64,000 nucleotides of DNA from Takakia lepidozioides. Taxonomy: Eukaryota > Streptophyta > Takakiopsida > Takakiales > Takakiaceae. Below, one piece after another: positions 1 through 12,644 of this stretch. Each line of letters opens with the position of its first letter. Position 1 is the first letter of the stretch. Below the pieces are notes generated by a model. It was given only the letters and a program-made list of their open reading frames with translations. It had not been told where the DNA came from and did no database searches. The stretch is taken from the NCBI GenBank assembly GCA_030704615.1, contig CM060731.1, positions 47,866,001 through 47,930,000 of the forward strand, read 5' to 3'. Both the position numbers and the translations under genes were made by a program.

Positions 1-3000
1 TCCATCCAAGTCAAGGAGACTGTTCCATGAGGGGCTGAGCTGAGGGTGACCTGCACAGAGGCCATGTACTACATGGGCTGTGTGCTAGTGTAATTTTAGT
101 CAGGTTGAAGTTCGTAGCTGGGTTAAACTAGCAGAAAATTCAGGGCTGTTGTGGGCACGTGAGTGCTGTGTATACGTACCAGGAGGAGGGCAGATGCTAA
201 GGACTCTTTAGGTGGGCAAACCATGGCCAGGTCTTCGAGAGTCATCTATGGAGTCCATAGGTCATGTCTTTTTGTGTATGCCCGGCCGTGTCTTGATAGA
301 TTCTGCTTTTACTAAAGATTCTCTTTGAGATTTTGGTTGTGTCCATCTTGGTTTGACATTGTGGGTTGATTGGAGGTGGGTTTGGATGGATGCTGACTTT
401 GCCTTCCAGAGCATTCTTGTTTTCCTTGAAAGGACCTGAAAGAAAAGAAGCTCTGGGGAAATGCCTGAGAGTTAGAGAGCCATGATGTAGGTAAAGAAGA
501 AACCATGAAATGCAGATCATGGCGCTGTGGACAGAGCTTCAATGTTCACCACGCAGTTGGTGGAACTGAGTTGAATAGGGATGAGTGATTGTTTCGGGAA
601 CCTCAGTCGTTGGCACCCGAACAGAGAAGTAATCAGAGAGAGAAAGATGAGGCGAATCCCACGCAGTAATTGCATGTACTTGCCTCCCATGGAGAGGAGT
701 AAAGTGTGAGGGAATTTCATACGTTTCTTACTGAGGTGGATCGTTAAGCAAAACACTCCTTCACACTAAAAACATCTCAGAGCTTGATGGTCACTTCAAA
801 CAACTTCAAGAACGTAGGTCCTAGCTAAGGAAAGGTGCTTTATAACTGAGGGGAAAGCTCAAGATAAGGTGTTGGACTACGCATTCACACCTATGGATTG
901 TCTATCACCGTGGGTAGCGTTACCATCACGGGTTAGGATTTCAACTAAAAAAATTTGATACTACTTATCTACACACCGCTACTTCTGTTCATACCTAGGC
1001 ACGTTGATACCTTATCACATATGTACTTATCCATGTTCCTACCCTCTGTTCATGATGCTGTGGCGGAAAATAGCGATGATAGGACGACGGTTGTTGACGG
1101 GTTGCCGACGAGAGCTGCAAGTGTGTCTCGATCGATCGTCTTGATCGATCAAGAAATGCCGAGCACAGTCATGATCACAGTGATTTAGCAATTTTCCCTG
1201 GAGCTTTGAAATCGCTTGATTTTCATCTTTCATTTGAATTGTCTTTTGCTGCAAATTGCTTGAGCAATCGGCCATCCAGTGGAATCCATTTGAGCAATCG
1301 ATCACAATCGGTGGAATCCATTTGAGCAAGTTGAGAGTCTGTTTGAGCAAAATTTCGCAAAGATGAGACCGCTCAAGATCGTAATGCTAGCACATTTTAT
1401 CCAGGTTCTATTACAAGCACATGATTCTCTACTATACTGTTATGAAGCGCAAACGAACGCCATACGAACGAACGTCTTCCTCTTCCTGCTGGAACGGTGC
1501 CTCTTCCTCCTCCCGCAAAGGCGCTTGAAGGTTCGGTGGTGCTGCTATCCTCCATTGCGATGTTGTTGCGGTCTCCCGTTGTAGTGAGGTCACAAATATT
1601 CTTGCATGCAAGCTAGCAGAGCGGTGCAAGCTGAAGGCGCACGCGGGAGATTGGCGGGAGATTGGTACTTCACTCTGTGAATTCGAGCTGATAGTTTACC
1701 AGCGGTGGTAGCATCGCAAATCTATGGAACAGGATGATTGTATGAACCATATTGATAGCGTAACAATAGAAGCTACCACCGGTGATAGGAGTGTTGATAG
1801 GAGCATGCCACGTCATCTACTAACCGCGATGGAGGTTGTGGTGTGATCGGAGGTAGCTATTCAGGGCGCTACCAGCGAACGAATCCACAAGTGTGAACGT
1901 ACCTTCAAGTAGTTTGCATGTACAACATCTAAAATGGTAAGGTTTTCATCTGCCCATGTATCAGTTGGAATTTCGATCTGCGTAATTGTAATATGTAGGA
2001 CCACTCCAATCTTCTTGTGGGCATCAGTCAACTTCACTGCGCAGATAATCCACAAGGAGATGGTGGGTGTTATTGCAACTCACGTGCTTTATCAACCTTT
2101 CACATTCAATCCCCGAGTAGTAGGTCCCAATCACAATCTCCAACTTTCACAGTCCTACCTACATTTTTGTTAGAGAACAATCATGTGATGCACATGGCTT
2201 TCGAAAGACCTTCAGAGTCGCGTACTTTTCTTTATTTCCGGGAAAGCAACCCTGGCTTTGACAGCTCCATGCAGAGATGAGTCAAGCCGACTTTGTTTAC
2301 TAGTCCGCGTTGCAGGTTCATCGTAATGAGGACGATGGGTCAATGTGCTCAGCTGCTAAATGTCGAGTGCATGGATGAGAAAAATGGCGGAGAGTGACCA
2401 CAGTGCCTGAATTCCTCACAGCGAAACTGGTCTTGTGTTGGGCAGAGTGAGATCGTGAAGCCCAGCCATAGCCCCCGCGGGCCGCGAAGCTTCTGAAGGA
2501 ACTGCGTGTCCAAGGTGGGGTCATTGTAAGATACACATATAGATGGGCCAGGTTGTAGGCTTCTTATTGTCTGTCACTCACGTCTGCAGACAAAGATCTG
2601 CACAAGTAAACTATTCATTCCGTGGGACCCCATGGCCAGCATTTGTAGGAAAGTTTATCGTGTCTCCTAAGATCCATTCTGGGCTGTGTGTTGAGCAGTA
2701 GGCTCTGTACATTCACTGGAACTTTATCTTTATCTCCTCCAGTCCCCCTCTAGCGCCTTTTGCAGCAGGAACGATCGTCGCCATGGCAACGCGTTTTACT
2801 ATGTCAAAGCCAGTACACAATCTAAGACCCCGGCCAGGCCGCGATCCCTGCTTGCAAGTTCCGATAAAAGCTGAGACTTCTGACTCAGTCTAGGGACGAG
2901 TGCATTTGTCACTGTGCAGGTGGGGTCAATCCGAGTCTCCATTTGCCACCGCCCCAGTTGCCAAAAGATACGGAGGTGCATGCATCTGAGTGTGATCAAA

Positions 3001-3600
3001 CCAGCATATTGCAATTGGGAGCTGAGCTCACAATTCTTCCTTGCCAAGCAAGCAGGCTCCACCGACAATGTAATTTTCGTAAGGGAAGGATCATGAGCCC
3101 TCAGCAACATGATAGGTAGATGAACTCGATAAGATCAGCAGCTCTATCCACATAAGCCTGATGAGTCATTCGAGGACTGATCATCAATTTCTTGGTTATC
3201 GTTTTTGAGTATACTATTCTTGTTGGAGCATCTTCCAAGATCAGATGCGGACCCCCATCTCATGGTTTTGTATCCTGGGCAGGATCCGCGCATTCTGACT
3301 CCTGAGGTCCCCAGCGAATGATTGTCGTCATTTCAGCTGGACCTATCATTATATTCTTCACGAGATTATCCTCCTCACATGCCTTCCGTGCTAAGAGCAA
3401 GCTGTTTGAGGGCTCAACATCCTTGGCATCTCAGTAGAGCTTAGGACTGATTGTTGGTTGTGGTGGAGAATTTTCAAAGGAAACCCACTCACTTTCATAG
3501 GAAACTCAGTTCAATTCCGGGGTGGCTTCCTTACCTGCCACATTTTCTGTCAACTCAGGGATTGGGAGTCCCAAATTTGCCCCCAAAGGTTCTAGAAATT
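1..3600. other. Intergenic, no gene recognised
   Basis: I see no conserved protein, RNA gene or transposon terminus here. Open frames on both strands are short and uneven in composition. Small structures visible are a 16-bp perfect palindrome around 1,138-1,153 (TCTTGATCGATCAAGA) and a short direct repeat of GTGGAATCCATTTGAGCAA at about 1,279-1,330. Confidence 0.5.
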
Positions 3601-3615
3601 CTGTAGGCTGGAGAT

Positions 3616-4410
3616 TTGCAGTTTTTTCATTTGTTTTTGTTGGACAAGCTGAGTGAGTTCATTGGCTATATCTTTGCTTTAGAAATGGATGTATCTCATC
3701 TGCATTTGCGAGAGTTACAAAATGGATTAAAAATGGAGCTACCGTTTTGGGTCGCTTGGGCAATGGGTCGCAGGTTAATGGACTCACCTACTGTACCCAT
3801 CTTTCCTCGTAGACAGAATGCGTTGAAGTTTCTTATACATACTCATACTCGAATGATAGGCTGCTGGGTACTCGTATGCACAGGCGAACAGGGGATCTCG
3901 CAAGGTTTGTGAGTGCCTCAACTTGCAGGATGCAGAGGGAGCAGTGAAACGTTGATCGGAATTCTGCCTACTACACTGCACATGAGCTCAAAAAATTGGC
4001 CCCTAGTCAAAACATTCTACATGACATGGAATCAGGCACCACTCCCTACTACTCCCTACAATGCACCTCCTTTGGAGGTACGATCATGTTCTTTCCAACT
4101 GTCCTCTATTCGAAGCCCTCAGGGCCACTTTATGACACTTGAGCTGGTTGCAACTGGACCCCAGCAGGCACCGCCTATTTTGTCTCCTGCCTGCTCACGA
4201 GGTACGTTTCGATATTCTCACCATTGAAGCTGAAAAAGCGTGGTCGGTCGCACATGTGCGCAGACATCGCAAACTATCCAGCAAATCATCATTCGACCCT
4301 CGTCACATTCCAATGCGCCTAGGTGCGAGAAGAAGGTCTGTAATGCAACAGGTCTACTTAACGAAATTCCTGCCAGCAAGTCCCTTTACAGTGGCAAGGA
4401 GCCAGTAGCC
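3616..4410 (+). other. Open-frame fragments, possible decayed gene
   Basis: Several consecutive frames on + stay open for 60-110 codons. One, at about 3,950-4,135, reads through YYTAHELKKLAP and FFPTVLYSKPSGP and has a protein-like composition, but it is out of frame with its neighbours and I do not recognise it. A first segment (3,616-3,912) contains KMELPFW, weakly like the GINS subunit PSF3, but nothing downstream supports that. It may be a multi-exon gene I cannot splice, or a relic. No function is proposed. Confidence 0.2.
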
Positions 4411-5740
4411 AAATGCAGAGTTGACTGTCTGCATGATAAGGCATACGGTAAGTCGGCCCATAGTTGGGCTCATTTGGATGGTAACTTTATACATTCCATC
4501 ATTGGATCTAGATTTTCTTTTTACCAGGCTCACTACTGTAGTGCATTCCACATCATTACAAGAGGGGTTGAGTGAAAAATCTCATTAATGGGTCAATTTT
4601 TGGAATGGGCTGATTTTGAGTTGCCAAGGCTACTGGGGTACCTTAGTTTAGGGGTACCATATTAGTTGGGGCATGGTGGCCACTGAATAAGAATCTAAGC
4701 TGCTTGAAATTTGGGTCTTGTCTGCTATATGCTATCAGACATGGTTTTGTCCACCGGCCACACACACACTACCTCAGGCGCGGACAAAGCAAAGCAAATT
4801 TGTGGCCATGGTAGAAGGTGGCCCCAGCTGAAGATGAACATGAACATTTCTCTCACCCTGGAGGTGATGACAAGTCTGCGAGTCAATTTTCTCAAGGCCC
4901 TTTCGTGATGGCAATAGTCGTGATCCAGCGGACCTTGGGTGGTGGCCTCTTGCTTGTTGGCCTTCATGGCTCTTGGAGGTTATTTTTTCCTCCGTTTCAT
5001 TAATAAATTCTGAGGGCCTTTGTCCCCTCTTCTGTTTTTTTAAAACAATAATAAAAATAAAAGTCCATTAGTAGGTTCCTTTGCACAATCATTCACTGGG
5101 ACAAACACTTGCTCCCTTGTCTGCTGCTTGGTGTAAAAGCCGTGGCTAGATGATATGGCATCTATGAGTGGTGGTGGACAAAAGCTCATTTGAAGCATTT
5201 TGTTGGTTGGGCAGTTTGAAACCGCCCTTATATGTGTGGCAGCCCATCTACCGGCCAGCCGCTCCTACTGTTGGTCAGCCATAGCTAACGGCACACATTA
5301 GAAGAGGCCCGGGAGTCTTCTAATGTGTGCCATAGCTAACTTTTATCTGGAGCCATATTATTCCATGGAAACGCACCCGCTGGGCCTTGAGGCTGAAAAT
5401 TAACACCCTTTCTAAGCCATAAGAGGCCACAGGGAACAGAGCCCCAGCCCCAAGGCAGCTCACAGGGGATTGCTTGTTTTTTCATTTATTAATTCTAATT
5501 AAGGACATATAATAAAAACAAACCTGGCCCCCTTCTACAGTGGACCCAACAAGGAATTGAACACAAATCACATGCACTAGGTATTCACCAAGGCAGTGGG
5601 CCAAGTGCAGGTAGATATTATATTAAAAAATTTGCTAACTGTTTCTGCTGGAGATTTGCTGAGACAAAGTGCAAGAAAAATGCAGAGGCCGTATGTGATG
5701 CACACCACAACCACCATCACTCACAAAGTCACATCCCAAC
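4411..5740. other. Intergenic, with a SINE-like tail
   Basis: No coding region recognised. At about 4,960-5,060 there is a segment with an ATTAATAAATT block, a short GGGCCTTTGTCCC hairpin and a T/A-rich tail. A similar segment is at 38,860-38,970, and a related one lies inverted at 38,270-38,360. This could be the 3' end of a short interspersed element. The region also carries a short inverted repeat at about 5,290-5,335 (GGCACACATTAGAAGA ... TCTTCTAATGTGTGCC). Confidence 0.35.
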
Positions 5741-5744
5741 ACTA

Positions 5745-6000
5745 GTTGTAGGTGCCATTTTGTGCTTTTTTACATTGTCCATAGTTTAGCGCCAAGGAAC
5801 AAACACCCCAAATCTGTGATGGGCCGGACACTAGCCATTTGTTTTCTTACAATGTCCATAATTTAGCGACAAGAAACAAGTAGGCCTACCCCAAATCTGT
5901 GATGGGGCGGACAGTAATAGTAGGTGCCATTTGTTTTCTTACATTGTCTATAGTTTAGCGACAAGAAACAAGTACCCCACATCTGCGATGGGGCATTTAC
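5745..6000. repeat. Imperfect triplicate of about 77-92 bp
   Basis: Three degenerate head-to-tail copies share TTGTCCATAGTTTAGCG and AATCTGTGATGGGGC. The first block recurs at about 5,774, 5,851 and 5,943, giving unequal periods of 77 and 92 bp. No coding content is visible. Confidence 0.7.
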
Positions 6001-8348
6001 AAAGGTTACGTGGATGATAGCAACAGCCAATGCGTAGGGGTCTTCTATAGGGGTTCTGGGCAGCGGTCTCACAAAGGCATGTGGTCTGCCTTCTAGAAAG
6101 CGCTCCCGCCGCATAATATTCATCATTGATATCGTTCGCCCATGGCCGGCACCTCTGAGGGTGGTGTACATATATACAACCAACACTTCTCCCCTCCCCC
6201 CCCCCTCAAATATTTAGGGTGGGCCTACACTTATGTAGAGCTGAAACTAGCCAGATTAGGGCAACCATCTATTTTTCTTGCTTCATATGCCTGCACTGTC
6301 AATGGCTTCGTACACATTGACTTTCCATGTGTTGCGGTGAGGACATTGCCGTGAGTGAGATCCATGTGTTGGTGTCAGGGACTTGGAGTGGCAAACAATT
6401 CAGGATTTTTCTTCCAGACCCATTGGAGCTGTCAATGGGACTCACTGTGCTCTGTTCATGAGCTGAACTGATTCTTGAAGCAATGTCAGATCTGCAGCAA
6501 TTGAAGGAATATCCAGTGAATTTATAGAGCCTACTGTTCAACCCAATGGACCATCGAAGGAACCTTTTGAAGGATTGAACCCAAGATCACCAAAGTTATG
6601 CTCACACTGCAATGGACACTGGTGAATTGGATTTGTGAGGGCAGTCTGTATGGTAAACCTTCAGGGCGCGAAAGGCCATCCAAAGAAAAATCACCCATCA
6701 AAATAAATAGCTCACTCGAAGAGTAATCTTATATATATATATATAGACACCTCCCCAAGAGAGAGCGTAATTATGGTGTCTCTTCACCACACGGGCTACT
6801 GCCTTCCAGAGTAATCTTACATTATATGCCCTCCCAAGAAAAAAAAAGAGTGGTGGCTCCCCAAGGAAGCGTAAATTATGGTGTCTCTTGACTCCGAAGG
6901 GGCCGTGCCTTTCGGCATGAAGGTGGACGCTTATGCCATTTAAAATGATTGGTACGTCCGCCGAAGAGAGGAACCGTGTGGTGTGGGTTGCTCCAAGAAG
7001 CCCATTGAATTGGACAATCTTTGGGAGGAGCATGCCGCAAATTTGCACAGAGTCGGCCTTTCTCAAACAAAGTCTCCATCTTAGTGGAAAAAAAAGAAAC
7101 GGAAATGGAAAGCCCAACAGAGTTGAACTTTGAAAGTTGTCTAGTCTCCATCTCAAAAAAAAAACAAAAAAAACAAAAGAAGGGTACAACAGAAACGGAC
7201 GTGACAAATGATGGGCAGGACGATGATTGGAAGGAGGCATTACGGTGGCCCCTTCCAGTGGTTATAAATATGGGGTTGCTAAGTCTGCTGCTGCACAAGT
7301 TGAGTGTTGTGTCAGAGGTCCGAGAGCCTCCTCAGATCTCGCAGACCACATTTGTGTGGACGTGGGGCCTGCAAAAGTCGGTGCCTTGCACGCATCTGCA
7401 GCCTGGAGTGCGATGGTGGATGATCGGGATATGGTGTACATCTCGCAGTAACTGATGACAGTGACGAGGAGTTTCGGGGGAGAGAGTTGAGCATGCAGAG
7501 AGGGATTAGATAAGAATGGTCTTGTACAGGTGAAGTTCTACTTGCAATCCACGGTGGGATCCTTGAGCAATGTGGAGAAGTGCTAGATCAGCTTGCTAGC
7601 CGGGCTTAAATGGGTATGAGAGGGGCCGTGTGGGTGAGTGGGCAGCTTTGATCACTCACCGTTTTTTCTTTTTCACATTCTTAGCTCATGAGAGAGACGT
7701 GTGAATTCGAGCATGAGTTTACTACAGTGTTGTGGGCTCAAAGCGCGTGTGACAACGATCGAAGGGAGGGACTGGTGTGCGGAGTTGTAGCTGGAGCCAC
7801 GTTCTCAAGGCTGGTGATGAGGAAGAGGATATCTTAGGAGATGTTTTTAGTGTATGAAGCCAACACAGCACGGATATCTTTGTAATCCTGCTACTCAGGA
7901 GATCGGGAGATCCAAACCAAGAGCACAGAAGGTTTTTGGGAAGTGGAGTTGATGCATTTCAAAGGGGAAGAGAAGGAGGATCCTCTGCCAGTGTCTGGCG
8001 GTCGCAGCAGGCCGGCACACAGCGCGCGCATGAAGCCCACGACCTACAAGAGGAAGGGCTATGGCCGCACTTGCGAGTCGGCAGTCTTCTCCTACACATG
8101 GTGTGGAGGGTCTGAGATCGTCAGGCGGTTGGTGGTGACACAGTCCCTCTCCCCCTTCTCCTATTCTTGAAATAGTTTCCAAGCTCGGCCATTTAGTCAC
8201 AGTTGCAAAGTCATGTAACAGTCATCCTTCGAGCCAACTTGGACCACAGCTTGAGCAGGTCGAAGCTCAAGTCAGTGGGACTTCAGAGCTTCGCTGTAAA
8301 GGCTGGGATTGTCCGGTCTCCCTGAGCTAATTCCATCTGGTCAGTCTG
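6001..8348. other. Intergenic / upstream region of the DUF7054-like gene
   Basis: No conserved gene is visible. It has a short (TA)n run at about 6,730-6,745 and a diverged tandem pair at about 6,715-6,900 that shares GAGTAATCTTA and TTATGGTGTCTCTT. The last few hundred bases presumably contain the promoter and 5' UTR of the gene starting at 8,349, but I cannot point to a convincing TATA box. Confidence 0.4.
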
Positions 8349-10334
8349 GTGGCCGTTATGGGGCAGCAGCGCACACCTTCCCGTCCAAGTTCTAAGTCAC
8401 AAATCTCCAGGACACATACGCCTCAGGTGTTGAAGAGGCAATCATCTCTCCATGCCTTCACGCCTTTGGCAAGACCGGGGGACTCACCTTCATCAGCGCC
8501 CACCGAGTCCATCAGGCCTTTGGAATCGAGAGTGAACAGTCGAGGTTCGTTCGTCTCCCTCCGATGCCTCTCCTCTGTAGGTCACAATAGATTGTTAGAA
8601 TCAGAAGTTGGGAAGCAGTAGGAACTTCAACATTGGACATAAGTTCTTGGCTATATAAACAAATCATCTCAAGGGGGCCTCTCCAGTCTTGCTCCCTACA
8701 TGACCTGCTGGGGAGGCTCACTGTAGTACACTGCTGCAGGTCACGTCGCTGAATTTGAAGACAGCGTGTAACTTGGTATCCCACGCCTTGTTTGCAGAAT
8801 CTCACCAAACACATCTAATCGCTGTTCCTCGTTTACTAGATTTCAGACATCATGGTACTTTGTATATAGCAGAATCTCAACGAAATGCAGGTAACTTATT
8901 TACCACGGCATAGTGAACAAAGGGTGATCGTGAATTCCTGCAAAATCTTCACTCTGATCCCCTGGTCAAGTTAACCTCATAGAAGTGGCCAAGATCAACT
9001 GAACCAAATTGTACTTATCGTGTATATACAAAAGGATATGTGGGCGTTTCTGGATCATAAGGCCACTGCCTTATATCAGAGGGAATCATTTTTTTTGGAT
9101 TAGTTGCGTATGATTCTGTATGGTTACTATTTTGGAGAGACCTGCGCTTAGTTTTGTCACTGCTGGACATGAAACTGGACCAGGTGCAACTGTGGTCTGT
9201 GAGGACTGACAAAGTAGAATTGCAGACAAGACTAGAACTCTGATTTGGAATTCTGGGTGAAGGTTCTCCAAATGCGATCGGTGACCGTCAGAGGGAGAGA
9301 AGACCATGCAAATGTGCCTTGCCCTCCGCACCCAGCCTGGTAGATCACCCTGACCGGAAGTGCAAAGCTCATCTCTCTCGTCATGCCAGTTTCACATCTC
9401 GACAGGGGACACTAGATACTTGGGAAGTCTTCAGCACATCCGATTACCCACAGGTCTGGGATGGAGTTCCTGGCAACAAATTGGAGTTGGAATGCACTGA
9501 TGGTAGTAGTGCAGATGTCTCTGCAGTTCAAACACCTTCTATCCTTCCAGTTCGAAGGGCGTCGTCAGAGGGGGAACTCAAGCGTCCATCCAAGACGGCA
9601 CTGGATCTTCTCTTGAGCAGGCCTCAGGTTGGTAACGGATTGCTAGCAAGTCCTCCAATATCCTCCTTCAGAGAATTTTTGTTTTCCGAGATGTTGAACA
9701 ACACCCCAAGTGCTTCTTGTGTATGTTATTCTTTTCTGATGGTCTAAATTACTGCGTGGTGGTAAAGAATTTTGAGGGTCAGGGTGCTTTGCTGTTTTGC
9801 AGATTAAAACAGGGGATCAAGGTAGCAGCCGAATGTTGGTGAATGTGAATGTGTCAGGCAGTGCAGGCCCCTTGCGCTTTTTGGTGAGCCTGGACGACAC
9901 AGTGGATAGTGTGCTTAAGATGGCACTCCGAGCTTACGCCCGTGAGGGACGCCTGCCAGAGTTGGGCTTCAACCATCAGCTGTTTGATCTGTTCTACTCC
10001 AACTCCCCAGACTTCGAAGGTGTGTTTCATACATGTTCAAACAATAGAGAAGATTCTAAAAGTTGCAAACATTGTCGCATACCCTTGCATTGCTCATGCC
10101 ACCAATTGTTACTTGCTTCAACTTCCTGTGCTTGGTGAATTTTTGTTTGCAGCCTTGAGCCCAAAGAACGTTCTGAGAGAGCTGGGTGTGCGCCAGTTCG
10201 TCATGAGCTACAAAAGGCAAGAAGACAAGGGCTTGGTATGCCGCGCCTTTGAGACTACTGCAGAGGTAACATGCAGGAACGACTGGTGGGGCTCAGTGAC
10301 ATCCCTGCTTAGCAAGCTTATCATGACAGCTTAA
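8349..10334 (+). CDS. DUF7054-like plant protein (At4g22758-like), spliced
   Basis: This is a plant protein of unknown function with a C-terminal ubiquitin-like DUF7054 domain. Supported exons are 9,336-9,720 (ends at a GTATGT donor), 9,803-10,019 (TTTTGCAG acceptor, phase-1 donor) and 10,153-10,334 (stop TAA). Joining the last two restores the codon run DFEALSPKNVLREL in frame. The domain core is LVNVNVSGSAGPLRFLVSLD followed by a YAREGRLPELG segment and a closing LGVRQFVMSYK strand, the pattern of the family. The Ser/Pro-rich N-terminus begins at ATG 8,349, in a frame open to about 8,620. Its donor, and the exact acceptor near 9,336, are ambiguous because no obvious GT gives the required phase, so another small exon may lie in 8,580-9,335. 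A conserved RRASSEGELKRP segment precedes the domain. Function and location in the cell are unknown. Confidence 0.8.
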
Positions 10335-11680
10335 AAGACATTTGCTATTTGTCCCGCTGTTGAGCTCTCATGCTTGTGCTCACTGTGACACTACACAAAA
10401 GATGTATACTGTGGAGTGAATTCCTTGCAAGGGGCCTGTATTCTCTGAAATATGTTTGTGATTGAATGCCTAAGACTCCATTCTTTCCCAATACATTCCT
10501 GCAGAACTTTGCTTGAACCAAGCTCCGGGCTGCTCCTCTAAACACTGAGCTTGTCCAACAGAGGGTCCCATGTTCAAAACCTGAAATGATGGTGTTTCAA
10601 TTCGACCATCGCATAGATTAATTTTTGTAACCATATTCAAACCGATCATTGGAAGTATTGGGGCCCACTTAGACTGCGGAGCAAGACCAAGAATCCTCCA
10701 GACCAAATTGGTCCTGATCTTGGTCCCTAGATGCAATGTCCAGGACCAAAGTTGGTGTGTGTAAAGGACCAAGACCAAGGTAACTTAAAATGAAGTGTAT
10801 GACTTGTACCATCTTCATCTTTTTCACTTGACAATTGAGATCGACTAACCAATGGTCGCCATCATTTTTAAAGTTTGTTTTCGCACTTGGTCTGGGGTCT
10901 AAGAAAATCACTGAGTGGGTTTACTTTGTTGGTCGCTATATCAATAATCTCTGGCCATAATCAACGCCACCTACATGCCGCATCATTCCTAATTTTCTTG
11001 GTCTTGGTCTGCGGTGCAAAGCCTATATGGTCAAGAAAATGCCCTTGACCAATAATGTCATTGCATTTTAGGTTGGAGTCTAGTGTGGCCCTCTATGGTG
11101 AAGCATCTCATGGCTCCTAGCGGTTAGCGCTTGTGAAGCACAGAATAGCTCCTTGTCTGTGTTGCCTGTTTGGGTTTTGACGCTTCCATGTCAATGTATC
11201 GTTTGCGATGAGCAACGTCGACGCCAAACCTTGGCAAGGCGTGCAGCGCCGCCAAGTTAGTGGAGGCAGTGGTGACAGCGGTAGCATCACAAAGCGAACG
11301 AACGAACGAACAAGCGGGCGTTGTGCAACAACGAGCCCACGCCAGTCAGGTGGGATAGGCTCGTCACTCAACTCGTTCAGCCGTACGAGTTGAGTACGTC
11401 GTTGTCTCTGTACGGTTGTATAGCTATGTACCGGAGGATTCTTTTTGATACCGTGATCCCTCTTCTCTTCGTTATTTTGGGAGGAAGCCGGGTCTTCCTG
11501 GGTTAGCCTCAATGGAGCCTTATGAGGTTATTTTGTCCTCATTGTAATTGTTATTGTAAAACTTACAATTGTAATTGCAGAATGTTGTGGAATGGATGCC
11601 ACAGTTTTAGGCGTATTTCTCATTTCGGGTATTTTGATGGTATTCTTGATGGTATTTTGGTTTCATGTTCCCTAAATTCA
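10335..11680. other. Intergenic
   Basis: This is the 3' flank of the DUF7054-like gene. A stretch at about 10,680-11,040 is rich in repeated GGACCAAGACC/GGTCTTGGTC words on both strands, so it can fold back on itself. A (CGAA)n run lies near 11,297-11,312. No coding region recognised. Confidence 0.4.
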
Positions 11681-11684
11681 TCCC

Positions 11685-11865
11685 ACGGTCATAGGACCCT
11701 CGGGTATAGGCGCCGTATGTTTCGGTTGACGTGGCGGATGCTGACATGGCGCCACGTCAGCATTTGACACCATGGCAACCTGCTGGCATCACACTCACGC
11801 CACGTCACCAGTGTATGAGCGTACGCTCACAAGCTCACGCGCGAGGTTCATGCGGTTGCGTCGTT
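11685..11865. repeat. GC-rich terminal-type module, related to the large element's ends
   Basis: The segment carries CCACGGTCATAGG, GACGTGGCGGATGC, its near mirror CGCCACGTCAGCAT, then CTCACGCCACGTCA and two GCTCAC blocks. The same words in similar order occur at the right end of the 14-kb element (CCACGGTAATAGG, then GCTCACG blocks at 37,195-37,325). It is probably a degenerate terminus or subterminal repeat of the same family, but no target-site duplication is visible. Confidence 0.4.
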
Positions 11866-11877
11866 GTCTGTACGATT

Positions 11878-11917
11878 GTCGGTGCCGATCATCACTTCTA
11901 CTCTGCTCTGTTTTTGT

Positions 11918-11948
<31 letters not shown>

Positions 11949-12055
11949 GTATTGTTAAAATAAATAAACAGAAGTGATGATCGGTGCCGATCATCACTTC
12001 TGATCTGTTTTGGCATTTGGGTAGAGGTGATGATCGTCGATGATCATCACTTCTG
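11878..12055. repeat. Nested palindromes around GATCATCACTTCT
   Basis: CGGTGCCGATCATCACTTCT at about 11,880 is repeated in inverted orientation at about 11,970. The two flank a T-rich (ATTT)n run and could form a long hairpin. The right-hand copy continues straight into a second perfect palindrome with 15-bp arms (AGAAGTGATGATCGG, 2-bp centre), and a third related one lies at 12,025-12,052. This resembles a foldback element or several merged MITE ends. Confidence 0.7.
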
Positions 12056-12379
12056 TTTGATACTTGATTTCCAAACATGCAAGGGCTTAGTATGTAGACC
12101 ATATCTATATCAGTCTATTCTATCTGGGCGATTTTTACATAAGAAAGCCTCAATTTCACTCCGGCTAACTTTCATGGTTGGGGATCTGCACTGAGAATTG
12201 GTACCACACCTTGTTATCAACTGATACAAAAAGCATATTGAAACTAGCACGCTTATTCTTCTTTTTATGGGAGGGATAAAGGTCTCACTTCGGCAATCGC
12301 ATATTTATCAAATCGCAGTTTATGACACGAGGGGCGGCGACGGAATAGATGTTAAAGATGCAGTCTGCAATGACTGGAA

Positions 12380-12644
12380 AAGATAAATCATTCCGCGGAA
12401 ATAGGCACCTACCTCACGCCTTTGGGCTCACGATCTACCATTCCCCCCTTCCGCCTGTTCTGTCCGCGGTTATAGGCCCGTGCCTATGGAAATGACGTGG
12501 CGTCAACTACATTGACGAGGACTGCTGACGTGCCGTAACACCCGTGAACCAACGTAGCGAGAACTTCTGACGTGGCGTGAGCCTGACTGCGCTCACGTGC
12601 TCACACGCTCACGCGGCCAGGCTCACGCGGAGGCATTCCCCCCC
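12380..12644 (-). repeat. Solo terminus of the same family as the 14-kb element
   Basis: Read on - from 12,644 inward, it starts with a G run, then CCGCGTGAGCCTGG, several further GTGAGC blocks, GGCTCACGCCACGTCAG, and finally CCTATTTCCGCGG. The left end of the large element at 23,144 has the same order: G run, CCGTGAGCCTGG, more GTGAGCC blocks, GGCTCACGCCACGTCAG, CCTATTTCCGCGG. This is the strongest internal evidence for a terminus family. The partner end of this copy was not found in the window. Confidence 0.6.

Noticed and set aside
3616-3912. GINS subunit PSF3-like exon (NGLKMELPFW)
   Set aside because: Only about ten residues resemble PSF3 and no downstream exon continues the family pattern.
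6698-7298. Minus-strand Phe-rich proteins
   Set aside because: Composition is dictated by A-rich tracts on +. No conserved motif and two overlapping frames look alike.
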